This document shows, one piece after another, positions 54,075-64,000 of a stretch of 64,000 nucleotides of DNA. Source of the DNA: Valencia hispanica. Taxonomy: Eukaryota; Chordata; Actinopteri; Cyprinodontiformes; Valenciidae. The number at the start of each line of letters is the position of its first letter. Position 1 is the stretch's first letter. Under the pieces are notes generated by a model. That model saw only the letters and a program-made list of their open reading frames with translations. It was not told where the DNA came from and ran no database searches. Where the stretch lies: the NCBI GenBank assembly GCA_963556495.2, contig OY747705.1, positions 22,702,501 to 22,766,500 on the forward strand, in the 5' to 3' direction. The position numbers were made by a program, and so were the translations under genes.

Positions 54075-54704
54075 CTATTCCGTTTCCATAAATACATTAT
54101 ATTTGGAGCATAAACTCACAGATTTTATAGCTTTTTTGTTATGTGAGGTAGAGATAGATTTGATGTATGTTTCCATCTCTTTATGAAAAGAGAAGAAAGA
54201 TGGAGTGGTTCTAATAACTCTACGTTTTTGTATATGGAATTTAAATAATAAAATAATCAGGTTACAAATAAAGTATTCATCTTTCAGGCCTTTGCTATAC
54301 TCAGTGAAACCAAATAATACATTCTTTAGGTATAATACAAAAGATTTGTGGATGTTATCAAAAATGAAAGGACAAATTCTTTGCCAAAAGCCTCTTGACG
54401 ATTCACAAAACCAGAATACATGTAAGACAGTTTCAGTGTCTGTGTCACAGAAAACACACTTTGTACCAATGTCCTTTTTAAATTTAACTAAAAAAGATTT
54501 AACAGGATAACAGCGATGGAGAATTTTAAATGAAACCTCCTTAACTTTGTTGACAAACAGGAATTTACTGGGCAGAGTCCAAGTCCTTGTCCAACATATA
54601 TCCTGGGCATATTTGCCCCAAGCTGTAGTTCCGCATGGCTTCGAGATGCAGTCATTCCGGAAAAGATTGCGCACATTCCAATTGTTCTGGCATGGTCTGG
54701 ACAT
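54075..54704 (-). pseudogene. L1 ORF2 C-terminal domain with CCHC motif
   Basis: 209 open codons. CVFCDTDTETVLHVFWFC (about 54405-54460) is the cysteine/histidine motif C..C.......H....C found at the C-terminus of L1 ORF2 proteins, needed for RNA binding. It is preceded by FKILHRCYPVKSFLVKF, a conserved block of teleost L1. The frame is intact to the natural stop at 54075, but upstream frames are shifted relative to it. Confidence 0.85.
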
Positions 54705-54793
54705 AAGACATTATTTTCCAACGTGTGTCTCAAGGGGATCAATTTGTGGTTTCACAGAGGGGAAAGAAAATTAAGAGTCTTTGAAAAGCATTA

Positions 54794-55611
54794 TTACTCC
54801 TTGTGGAATTGCATCAAAAACAATTGCATATTGTTTAGAAGTAACAGGAATTTTGTAAATAATTTACCATTCATATTAAACAGTTGGTTCACCATCACAA
54901 TATTATTCCTAAACCAATTATAAAGGAATATGGATTTGTTCTTATATTGAATGTCTCTGTTGTTCCATTTAAAATATCCATTTGGTGAAAAGTTGTGCTT
55001 ATAAGCAAGAGACCAAGACAAAAGAGATTGCTTATGAAAGTTTGATAGAGTAACAGGTAAACGATCAATATTGTAATTACAGAGTAACACAAATTTTAGA
55101 CCACCAAGCCCAGAAAACACATGACTAGAAATAATATTCCACATGGAAGCAGGTTCCTTTAAGTGGTTTTTGATCCAGTTGACTTTAAAGGTGTTATGAA
55201 GAGTACTAAAGTCAAGGAAATTGAGGCCACCCTTATCGTCATCGTTCATCAATACAGATTTTCTGATATAGTGCGTTTTGTTTTTCCACACAAAATATAA
55301 AGTATTTGGTCAATCTCTTTGCATACTTTTTTATCAACATCCAACGCCGTGGCAGCATAAGTTAGCCTTGAGATTCCTTCTGCTTTTGAGAGCAGTATCC
55401 TACCCTTCAGTGATAGATCCCTTTGCAGCCACTGATTAAATTTATTCTTTGTTTTATCTATTATTGGATTAAAGTTACAGCTAGATCTTAGTTTTTGATC
55501 CTTGGTTACAATTATACCAAGGTAGGTAACTTGTTTCTTTACTGGGATAGTAGATATATAATCCACATCACATCCTTTCACTGCCATTAGTTCACATTTC
55601 TTTAAATTCAA
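54794..55611 (-). pseudogene. L1 ORF2 thumb and post-RT region
   Basis: 55249-55611 begins NLKKCELMAVKG and includes VTYLGIIVTKDQ, the YLG motif after the palm, and WLQRDLSLKGRILLSKAEGI, the conserved thumb block with 'SLxGRI'. A shifted frame, 54794-55291, continues with DKGGLNFLDFSTLHNTFKVN and WIKNHLKEP. One frameshift near 55270 joins the two, and another follows near 54790. Confidence 0.85.
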
Positions 55612-55674
55612 GCTAAGACCAGAAGCTGCTGAAAATAACTGAATCGTATTCAGAGCCAGAGAGATTTAAGAAGA

Positions 55675-56359
55675 ATTTTCCAGAAAAAGTGTGGTGTCAT
55701 CAGCCAGCTGGCTTATTCTAATTTCTTTATCAACAATTGTCATTCCTTATAAATCACTATTTTTAATATGACACGCAAGTAATTGGGTACATAGCAAAAA
55801 CAGATACGGAGAGATAGGACATCCTTGACGTATTCCCCGTTTTAGGTTAAGACTAGGGGATGTTCCATTCTTCAATTTGATAGAACTGTTACCATTGTAA
55901 TACAAAGTTTGGATTGCTCTTTGAAATAAATCACCAAATCCAAATTTAGTAAGTATTTTAAATATAAAATCATGTTCAATGCAAGCAACGCTTTGTAAAA
56001 GTCTAAGAACGTCATCTTGAATGAGATCTGGATAGTCCACTATGTCCAGTACTAGTCGTATATTATACGATATGCCTATTCCTCATAAATCCGGACTGCG
56101 TTTCTTCAATAAGGTCATCTAGTACAGCTTTTAAAGTTTTTGCAAAGATAATAGCCAGAATTTTATAGTCATTATTTATTAGGCTAATAGGCCACCAATT
56201 ATCAAGTAACAGAGGATCTTTTTTAGGTTTAGGCAGTAGAGTGATTATACTTTGTGTTGAAGTTGGGGGGAGAGCGCCTTTGATAATACTTTCCTTATAG
56301 ACTTTTAATAAAAATGGAGCCAATTCTTTAGAAAAGGATTTATAATTCTGAGCTAATGC
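55675..56359 (-). pseudogene. L1 reverse transcriptase palm and fingers
   Basis: 56063-56359 has ITLLPKPKKDPLLLDNWWPI and SLINNDYKILA, then ETQSGFMRNRHI. 55747-56040 continues after a stop with GIRQGCPISPYLFLLCTQLL (motif B, QGCP/SPYLF). ISQLADDTTLF, with the catalytic ADDT at 55693-55704, follows after another stop. These are diagnostic of L1/Tx1-clade LINEs. The first catalytic aspartate region near 56040 is damaged. Confidence 0.88.
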
Positions 56360-57039
56360 CTGCAATGATATTCTCTCCCACGTTCCCCGTAGTTCTATGA
56401 CGTTGCGCCGGTGGGGAGAATGGACCATTCCAATTGGACCCTTTTCACGGTGATGTCACATAACTTCCGCTTCGAAGCAAAGCAGGTTATTGCTACATCC
56501 GGTTATAGGATACAAGACAGCACACAAAGAAATCCTGAGTATTTTCCAAAGGCAAGACTGAGACAAACATATTTCATGCTTTGTGTTTGTTATTTTTAGA
56601 AACTTTGGTATCGCTAACGATAAATGCCGCTGTAGATGCTTTGACGTGGGAAGTTATGTTAAGATATTCATACTAACCCACAGGTTAACAAGCTGCAACC
56701 TAAGCTATAGACTGAATATGAAAACGCGATACGGCTTTATGTATATGTAGGCTTCAGTCTGTAGATAGAGCCAGGCTGTATCTTCTACAGAATAATAGAT
56801 AATAATAATAATAATAGAATAATTATTGAGTAATTGGAGCCAAGACGCAATTTTGCAACTTTCTAAATTTCTGATCCTCTGAATGAAAACAGAAAATTGG
56901 AAAATGTTTATTTATTTATTTAAATTTTTTAATTTATCAAGTTGAAAAAAAAATGAAAAATTGGATATTTGAATCCATTTTTGTTTTCGTTTGTGTTTAG
57001 AAAATTGAACTGATAAGCGTTACATGGACCATACTATTA

Positions 57040-58007
57040 TGCCACGTTCACACCGCATGCTTTGTCACGTCAAAAAACACTCACAAAAGCCTCGTTTCCA
57101 CTGAGCAGAACGGTGCAGCTCTGTCCGGTCCGCTATTACGTAATTCAAAATTTTCATGGGAGCGTTTCCACTGAACTCTCCTTGAGCAGGCGGGGTTTAC
57201 CCTGAACGCTTGGGTGGCGTCATACTAGAGGGACAAGGAAGTAAGTGACGCACGAAAAAAAAATACAGAAGAAGAGGAAGAAGAAACAACAACAATGGAC
57301 TCCATCCAGCAGCTAATGGTTGTCTTTCTTGCTTCTGTGTTTGTTTTGTTTACGCAAATAGGACCGCTGTGTTTAATAAAAGGCTCTGTGGGGAACATAG
57401 GACCGGTGTGTTAAGTTGTCGCTGGTGTGACGTTTAAACGTACTGCAGTGTTTATGAGTTCACCCAATCAGAGGACTGTGTTATGTGATGCCAGTAGCTC
57501 TGCCCTAACTGTATTGGACCATTGTCCTGTGGACCTACACCTGAAGGGGGACCATTAGTGGATCAGTACGGGCCTGCTGTATGGGCCGCTTTTACAATGG
57601 AAACAGACAAAAAGGCAGACCGGACCAGACCCAGCCAGACCATCGGGCGCATCAGCGCCGTTTGTGGATACACCACATTCTTGAGAGTTTGGAGAGTTTA
57701 ACCCTTTGTTCCCGGAGCTGCGTATGGATGAGGTTCGCGTTCGCTTTGCTTTAAATGTGTAGTGACGTCACAACAGTGAGACGCTCTGACTGGTTGACGC
57801 TCAGGGGACAACGACGAAAGTTCAGCTAGCTCAACTTCTGCGTTGCTGGCTTTTGCCGCTTTGAAGCTTGGAAAACCGCAAAAGTTGCCTGAGTTCACAC
57901 ACAAAAGCACACAAGGCACCGCAGAGACTCTGACGGCCTCAACCATAGACTTAACATGTAATCTTGCCGTTCTGGGCATTGAGATTTTGGGCGGTGTGAA
58001 CGCAGCT
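57040..58007. mobile_element. Harbinger-like non-autonomous element, with an inner insertion
   Basis: TGCCACGTTCACACCGC at 57040 and the near-inverse GCGGTGTGAACGCAGCT at 58007 share the end sequence of the Harbinger element at 30963-31733. The flanks TTA (57037-57039) and TAA (58008-58010) fit a TWA target with one change. Inside, about 57092-57640 starts 'ctcgtttccactgagcag' and ends near 'acaatggaaacag', the look of a separate MITE nested in it. No coding sequence. Confidence 0.65.
57092..57640. mobile_element. Putative MITE nested in the Harbinger-like element
   Basis: 'cgtttccactgagcagaac' with a second 'gcgtttccactgaactctc' at about 57163, and 'acaatggaaacagac' near 57594, resemble a fish MITE family whose ends contain 'GTTTCCACTGAG' in both orientations. 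The borders are approximate and I see no clear duplication. Confidence 0.4.
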
Positions 58008-58085
58008 TAAGTTGTTCACTCCACTAATCTGGTCCTAATGCAAAAGTGGCAAGAAGAAAGCCATTGTTGAAAACAATCCATAAGT

Positions 58086-58629
58086 GTCCACAAGCGTCCA
58101 CTCTCAGCCACTCATCCCCCTCCCTTCGTGAATTTCATGCCGGGTTGCCAGTTAAAGATCCGTGCCAGAAGATTAAAGCTGACAAGCGAAAACGAGTCAT
58201 ACACGGTAAATTGGTAAGCAATAAACTTTGCAATATTGAGTTGTTGATAATTGAAAAATGTAGCTTGAGATATTCCTAGAGCAGACTATTATTTCCTAAT
58301 TCACCGCTAGCATTGTTAGCTCAACGTTAGCTCTAGCCCAGTCGGTGTAGAATTACAAATGCCTGTACAGTGTTTGTGTTGAAGACTTGGCAACCTTGCA
58401 GGCTCACATGTGATTGGCTCTGGAACCAGGAAGTATGGAGGTGGGACAGATTGTAAACGACTACATCCCTCTGCAGCCTTTTTAAAATGATAAAAACTGC
58501 CAACCACCCAGCCGGCTGAGAAGGAAGTCTGTTTCAATGTAACCTTCTTTCCAACTTGATTGAGACATTAGACTGTTGTATGATTATTTCACTGTAAAAT
58601 TGTTACATATTGCACATTTAACTATTTTG
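58086..58629. mobile_element. Unidentified insertion in the Tc1 host
   Basis: Tc1 text stops at about 58085 ('aatccataagtgtcc') and resumes near 58630 ('ttacatgcaaaatgctgag'). The intervening ~540 bp has no transposon ends I recognise, though 'cgctagcattgttagctcaacgttagc' (58307-58333) is a GCTAGC-rich motif common in teleost MITEs. It could be a MITE, or a deletion plus unrelated sequence. Confidence 0.4.
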
Positions 58630-58961
58630 TTTACATGCAAAATGCTGAGTGACACTGCACCATACTCACAGTGAAACATGGCGGTGGTGGTGGCAGCATC
58701 ATGCTGTCGGGAAGCTTTTCAGCAGGGACAGGGAAGCTTAGTAGAGTTTATGGGGAGATGTACGGAGCTAACTACAGGGGAATCTAAAAAGAAAAATAGT
58801 TAGAGGCTGCAAAAGGTTTGAGTCTGGTGTGGAGCTTCACCTTTAACTGAACCCGTCATACAGCCATAAAGTGCATTTCTACTATCAGAACTTCAGAGTA
58901 AGTTACCCGGATCCTTTTCTGGTGGGGCAATCTGTCCACCCGCTCATCTAACACTCGTGTC

Positions 58962-60578
58962 CAGGGGTGGACTTGCCATTTGGCATACCGGGCATCATCC
59001 CGGTGGGCCGTTGACCCAATGTGGGCCGGTCGCTGTTTTTTTTTTTTCTCTCTCTCTAAATCCCCTCCAATTGGGCCAGCCAATTGTCTACAGAGGGCTA
59101 GCACTGTTTTGCCAGCATCGACACATATTATTGGACTATGTTTGTCATCGTCAATCAAACATGGGCTGACAGCCTATGAGAGCCATGGCAGTGCTGTCAA
59201 TCACAACCCAAACCGGGGTGGGCGGGACCTCATGATATGGGCCGGAGTGGTGGGACAGGATGCTGCTGAGCTGACAATGGCGCTGAAAAAGTACGGCTCA
59301 AAAAGCTGAAATCTCTGGAGGTGGAAGCTGCTAAATGTTTATGGTTGACAGACCTATTTGGTGCCGGGGTCACCACCCCAGCAGCAGGTGCTGCTGCGCG
59401 AAGAGCAAATGGAGACATGCATGGTAAGTAACGTTAGCGTGGGGTTGGCTCGGCTACATTTTGAGACATGCCCAAAATAAAGTATAAAACGGTTTTACAT
59501 CGACCGCGATGTGACCTGAATAACTGAATACTTGTTTAAACATATTAGCCCAGAGTTGAAGGGCTGATTGTTGGTAGTTGCGGTTGATTTAGTTAAATAT
59601 GCCAAATTGTGACAGCTGCTAACGGCAGCGGTCTCTGGTTGCCATAGCAACAGTAAACATTAAGGGGAGACGCTACAGGTGAATAGGGAAAAAAGTTAGC
59701 TTCAAGATACCTTGATGAAACTTGACAAACTTAATCCTAGTATTAAAACAAACAATTTAGTTTAATTTTCTAATCATATATGTTATATGATTAGAAAAAA
59801 CTTTAAAAACTTTTTACAGAGAAAATAGGTTTATTTCATTTCATTACTTCATAAATCAAAAAACAGTGTTCTCCAAAAAACTCATTTTCGGCCTGTTTTT
59901 TTACACAAATAGCATATAGGCCTATATAAATTTTTTAGAACGATGTATTGACAAATCGCTCTGTATTTTTTTTCAGCTCATAGCAGAACAATGGTGGAAA
60001 GTTTGGTGTATATAGGTATAACTGATTTCAAGATTATTCGTTTTGAATGTTGGAAAATACTCATTTTGAGAAAAACACAATTAAAGATTTGCATTAGATA
60101 ATTCAATGCAATGTGACGTACAAATGACCCTCGAGTCCCTTGTTTCGTGTTTGTGATTGGTCATTAATTTAAACAGACATACCATTTTTGGACATTTTTC
60201 TTTTTACTTCTTTCTTTTTTGGGGGCTTGTTCTCTCACTGCCTCCACTTCACTTTTTGGCTACTGACGTCTCTGATTTGAGTATATCATGTGTCTTATAA
60301 TGTTTTATGAATTCATACTTGATTTGCTCTGTTGAGACTATAATGAATAAATACTAAGTGATTGATTGCCATAGCTGTCAGTTTTAGTCCTTGAGTTCAC
60401 AGTTTTGTGCTTTATTTGTTGACTGCTATCAAGGAATCTGATTCTCATTTGTACTGTAGTATGCATAAGAGGAGATGATGCGAGATTTGTGGACTTTTAT
60501 GTTGTGTCGGCTGATAATGTAGTGGGCTGGTCTGGACAGAAAATGCCAGGGCTGAATTTTTGTCCCAGTCCACCCCTG
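58962..60578 (+). mobile_element. hAT transposon, complete ends, mostly deleted inside
   Basis: CAGGGGTGGACT at 58962 and AGTCCACCCCTG at 60578 are perfect 12-bp inverted ends, and CTCGTGTC is duplicated perfectly at 58954-58961 and 60579-60586. The 1617-bp body has the first exon of a transposase-like gene (59277-59423) but no catalytic core. The perfect duplication suggests a fairly recent, non-autonomous insertion. Confidence 0.92.
59277..59423 (+). pseudogene. hAT first exon fragment
   Basis: ATG at 59277 starts MALKKYGS. After a one-base shift the frame continues KKLKSLEVEAAKC and LFGAGVTTPAAGAAARR to an ATG|GTAAGT donor at 59424. The lysine-rich start followed by an alanine-rich linker is the N-terminal exon that precedes a TTF-type zinc finger in a teleost hAT family. 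No further exon is recognised in the element. Confidence 0.55.
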
Positions 60579-60586
60579 CTCGTGTC

Positions 60587-62366
60587 CCATACAAAATTGT
60601 CCCTTTAAGGTATTTGCTAGAACATCAGGATATCACAGCTGTTTCGGCAGTAAGGAGCTTCACTTATCAGCACCAAAAGGCGCCCACAGCAACAGAAATT
60701 ACAACAGATCGACAATGAAGGAAGCAGGGATGGTTACAGAGTTACTGTTTGTTGCCATAAACTGCTTCACTAGCACCTCTTCCAATTTTACAAAGCTGGT
60801 TGTTTGGCGACTTCTGCTCATTTTCTTCTGAGTTACAACCAGTTCAACATGACTTAATCACAGCTCCCGCCCAGCGACTCTACCGGGCCATTTCCAAGTA
60901 TATAGCCCAAAACTGGGGCACTGTTGGTTCCTGAAATTGTCCCGAAAACAGCCTATCGGGGCCCGGTGTATCTACCTTGTGTTAGTTAATCACATCAGTC
61001 CCAGTTAACAGTTGTGGTTGTAACATGACAGGATGTTAGAATGTTCGAGGGGGATGGATATTTCTGTAAGAAACTATAATTAGATAATTGCAGCTGACTC
61101 AGAACCACTTGGTACCTTTAGGGGTTAATATTGTACGTTAACACTTCAATCAGGCTTTTAATTTTTTTTTAACTTTTACACCTTTTGTTTGTGTGTGCCT
61201 GGGAAAGACAAAATACAACAAATACAAGAAAGACAAGGAAAAAAGCTTACATGTTCTAACACCTGCAGCCGAGAGGATGTGAAGCAGCTCCTGTCAGGTT
61301 TTCCTTTTTGCTCAGCTTGCACATGAAGCTCTTGCTTGTCAGTCCGTCTGCATGCACAGGTCATGCTTTGGTAAGTAGGTTAGAAAATACGCCACATATC
61401 ACGCTGATTAATCAGGGATAAGAAAATCCTCACCCTCATGGTGGAGTGTGCAAAACCCATCGTCTTAATTCACCTGTAAGGATACAGAGTGCTGGAAATG
61501 TAGGACACAGAGAGACAGCTTTTGGCCTTAAAACAAGATTCAAGTTAAGGTAGTTAAACATTTCTTCACCAAGTACTTTACGTGGGCTTCTTTTTAACAT
61601 TAACTATTTGTTCATTTTGTAACACCAGCCTTTTAACTGTTATTAATATATGTATATCTCCAAAAGTAGTTTTTTTTACCTTGATTGGAGTTTTACAAAA
61701 CATGTTTTAATCAGTTTGACAGAGGGAGATTCCTTTTTAATCAGCTTTTTCTTAGCTAATCTGTTCCCTTCTTGGTCAGTTTTAAACCACTGGTTGCATC
61801 AAAAGCTGCTTGCCAAAAAAAAATTTTGTGTATTCCATGTTATCTGTAGTCAAATGACTGTTATTAGCATAAAAAATAAGAATAGGAACTAAGATACCCC
61901 CATGTAGTGAACCATAATCCCTCTAAACCTTCTGTTACTTTAAAATATACCCTAAATTTAGCCTCTCTATCGCTTCACCCCTATTAACTGATCCAAAGTA
62001 AATACATCAATAAATATAAAATTGCTCACCTCTTATAGTTTCTTAATTATATTGTGTCTGATGGTAATTTCTAACCAAATACTTTACTTCAGTTACAGTT
62101 TATCTAAATAGATTTAGCAGGCAGGTTCCAACAAAACTTGGCATTGCAATATCATTTTGTTTGACATATGTCTAAATATGGGGGGAGATTACAGCCCCTA
62201 CATACATCTCAATGAGCTAGCAATGTAGCATCTGACCTCCTCTAGTGATATTTTCTTTCTATAGGAAAAAGTGAGCGTTTTTATCATCTGGTTTTTTATC
62301 ATCTGGTTCAATATTTGTTTTAAAAAAGTTTTTTGACCTATTTGTCTTTGACCGTATTCATAAGTG
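60587..62366. other. No gene seen
   Basis: 60590-61000 is less AT-rich and may be an old unclassified repeat ('cgccctaccgggcc'-like text near 60880). The rest is AT-rich non-coding sequence without a recognised feature. Confidence 0.4.
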
Positions 62367-62374
62367 TTTTAGAC

Positions 62375-62635
62375 TAGGGGTGCACCGATCTTGGAGTGGC
62401 AAGCGTGAAATATCTCCACACAGCCGACCCTCTGGCTCGCTCTCTGGCTCGCTCCATGTTGCTTCTAGCATGTGACACACGTGAAGCTGACGCATGAAAT
62501 ACGTTCTGGTGCAATGAACCCCTCCCCCCCAAAAAAACCTGGATCGGCCAGTGGATCTGTTCATTCTTCCGATCCAGGTATTTTGTCAGTATCGCGGCCG
62601 ATATCCGATCCTAATATCGGATCGGTGCACCACTA
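62375..62635. mobile_element. hAT MITE, 261 bp, with perfect 8-bp duplication
   Basis: TAGGGGTGCACCGATC at 62375 faces GATCGGTGCACCACTA at 62635, one mismatch in 16. TTTTAGAC is duplicated at 62367-62374 and 62636-62643. Inner sequence is rich in 'cgatatccgatcc' and 'atcggatc' repeats typical of this very common vertebrate hAT MITE type. No coding capacity. Confidence 0.9.
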
Positions 62636-62643
62636 TTTTAGAC

Positions 62644-63774
62644 TTATGTTTCTTTTGTCTTATTTCTTTTGCTTATATTTTTAATGGTGGGTTAAATAGC
62701 TTGGAGAAGACCTTCAAGTTTTTATTACGTATTTTGCTGGAAATTCTGATACAAACTCTGCAACTGACTTTCTAGAACTTATGTTTTATTGGAGTCGGAA
62801 GCAGATTATTGTTTACAGAGTGTAGGGCGACAGCTAAATGTACACCCTGCTAGGTTGGACAGTTTGCAACAAAGCCAACATGTACAACAACTGTCATTTT
62901 AGATTCCCGTATTACCCTAACATGACTGATTTTGGAATGTAGGAAGACTCAAAGTGCCTGAAGAAAACCAATGGACGTTTTTGAAACAAAAACAAATCAA
63001 GACATTTTTCAACTGCTGATGCTTTATCCATGAAGCATGAAATATTTGTACATTGTATCATTGTGTATTGGAACTGATGTTTTGTCACATGGCACCATTA
63101 CTTTGTTTGTTTGCTTTGCTCCACTGGAAAACCTTCAAAGAAGAAAAACCTTACTCCACTTTCCACCATAGACTTTGTAATTAGATTGCTTTTTAAGTAA
63201 AGCATTACTGAGTAGAATATTAGTGTTGTCGGAATGACAGAAAGTTTGATTATAGTAACATTGAAATGAACTGTGACATACATCTTTTTGTAGTTATTAA
63301 ACCCTGTAAAAGTCAGATCTGGATTTGGAGAGCCATTTAATACATTCCTACTGTTTGAAGGTCAGAAAATCTAATTTAATTATACTTCTAAAAGCAGACT
63401 ATTTAGCTTGATTAAAGGTTTCCAGACTGCCTTAATCAACGTAATGTCTGGTGAAATTTATTTGGTTATTTATACATCTAGGACCATTTGTTCCAAAACA
63501 TTTCATTATTATTTCATGTTTTTTATTTGTTTGGTTTTTTTTGCTGCTTTTCTGTATTGTAAAATATTGTAAAGTTAGAAGAAATGTTAGGAAATACAAG
63601 ATTTGACATTAGAAGTGCCAGCAAACGACATCTGTAAAAGCTTATCGAATACTACTGTTGCAGATTTCACTGAAACTAATGGTTGAAGAAGGTAGATAAA
63701 AACCAATAATTTAAAACATATATACTTCATTCACAGATTTCTGAAATCCAAAAGCATTGGAAATCATAGAGCTA
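62644..63774. other. No gene seen
   Basis: AT-rich DNA with no recognisable element or coding sequence. Confidence 0.5.
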
Positions 63775-64000
63775 ATCTTGGCAAGGCAAGGCAACTTTTG
63801 GATAGCACATTTTCAACAACAAGGCAATTCAACCTTATCAGGGGATAAAATAAAACCAGCAATAAACCAACAGTAAAAGCATAAGTCACAATATTAGAGA
63901 CACATAACATATGACACATTAAAACATATTACCTTCCAGCCATCATTAATCAATTACCCAAAGAAAGCTCTAAACAGATGGGATTTTTGCCTTGATTTAA
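63775..64000 (-). mobile_element. L2 LINE 3' end, running off the window
   Basis: 'caaggcaaggcaacttttgg' and 'caacaaggcaattcaacc' through 'taaacagatgggatttttgcc' align along their whole length with 15629-15840, the 3' UTR of an antisense L2. The ORF2 C-terminus should start just beyond 64000. Confidence 0.75.

Larger units (their letters stand above)
53872..56359 (-). mobile_element. L1/Tx1-type LINE, 5'-truncated, with perfect 17-bp duplications
   Basis: Minus strand, 2488 bp. The 3' end is at the left with an 8-T run (a poly-A tail in reverse) directly after the duplication. It contains the reverse transcriptase and the C-terminal region but no endonuclease, so it was truncated on insertion. 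The clean duplication and long surviving frames mean it is one of the younger insertions. Confidence 0.92.
53629..57031. mobile_element. TA-inserting element with ~220-bp inverted repeats, carrying an L1
   Basis: TGGTCCGTGTAACGCTTATC at 53629 faces its inverse at 57031. The inverted repeats extend about 210-230 bp (53629 to about 53855, and about 56822 to 57031) with scattered differences and indels. TA flanks both ends (53627-53628 and 57032-57033). Without the L1 (and one copy of its duplication) the element is about 900 bp. It has no transposase. TA targeting fits Tc1/mariner, but the ends match no family I know. Confidence 0.8.
53370..58842 (+). mobile_element. Old Tc1 element, host of three insertions
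   Basis: Tc1 text on the plus strand occurs at 53400-53626 ('tggctgtttacctaaactga', 'ctctagtggagctacagag', 'gctcaggtgggagaata'), 58010-58085 ('ccactaatctggtcctaatg', 'gtggcaagaagaaagccatt') and 58630-58842 (VKHGGGGGSIM-like block, 'cagcagggacagggaagctt'). The breaks correspond to 53629-57031, 57040-58007 and about 58086-58629. Same family as the hosts at 1-700 and 29235-32755. Confidence 0.8.

Noticed and set aside
57700..57980. Minus-strand 93-codon frame as a gene
   Set aside because: It lies inside the Harbinger-like element's non-coding end region and shows no domain.
1..64000. A prokaryotic defence, CRISPR, toxin-antitoxin or operon system
   Set aside because: No operon-like runs of long frames, no ribosome-binding-site pattern and no spaced palindromic repeats. 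All long coding sequence belongs to eukaryotic transposable elements.

Overview
This window is eukaryotic DNA, almost certainly from a teleost fish, probably a percomorph. The evidence is the repeat set: many Tc1/mariner copies, L2-type and Rex-type LINEs, Tol2-like and other hAT elements, PIF/Harbinger elements with a MADF exon, tRNA-derived SINEs, Ty3/Gypsy, BEL/Pao and retrovirus-like LTR elements. The DNA is AT-rich, with GT-AG splice signals inside the transposons. I find no operon, CRISPR array or prokaryotic system, and no host protein-coding gene I can name. The only hint of a host gene is a weak pair of candidate terminal exons near 3764-4022 followed by AATAAA. The window reads as intergenic or intronic sequence in which transposons have repeatedly inserted into older transposons.

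Layout. 1-9.6 kb: Tc1 remnants (1-700, 4710-5460, 7455-8250), LINE fragments and old unique-looking AT-rich DNA. 10.0-12.2 kb: a complete Tc1 element with ~285-bp inverted repeats (10321-11955; transposase broken by three stops) inside an older Tc1-like remnant. 13.2-19.8 kb: an L2 LINE interrupted by a Tol2-like hAT (14069-15529), an antisense L2 copy that carries its own hAT MITE (15629-16625), and a third hAT (17122-19307) that contains a LINE tail. 20.0-28.2 kb: SINEs, a decayed Gypsy (21430-24200), a Harbinger transposase fragment, an 864-bp element with perfect 35-bp inverted repeats (25261-26124), and a Sleeping-Beauty-type remnant. 29.2-32.8 kb: an old Tc1 carrying an intact DD38E transposon (29345-30942, 347-aa transposase) and, 20 bp away, a Harbinger element (30963-31733). 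34.1-40.3 kb: a retrovirus-like element on the minus strand (integrase, one LTR, tRNA-His-type primer site) between Tc1 remnants. 42.1-45.6 kb: an antisense L2-like LINE with endonuclease and reverse transcriptase, hit by a SINE. 45.8-49.9 kb: a BEL/Pao element with gag and protease but no reverse transcriptase or integrase. 50.4-52.1 kb: a dispersed repeat and a LINE endonuclease fragment. 53.4-58.8 kb: a Tc1 host containing an element with ~220-bp inverted repeats (itself hit by an L1 with 17-bp target duplications), then a Harbinger-like element, then an unidentified insertion. 58.96-60.58 kb: a complete hAT copy with 8-bp duplications. 62.4 kb: a hAT MITE. The window ends inside another L2 copy.

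The features do not form a pathway. Their relationship is stratigraphic: target-site duplications and split reading frames give the order of insertion. The most likely functional gene is the DD38E transposase at 29507-30550, whose reading frame, catalytic residues and terminal repeats all appear intact.
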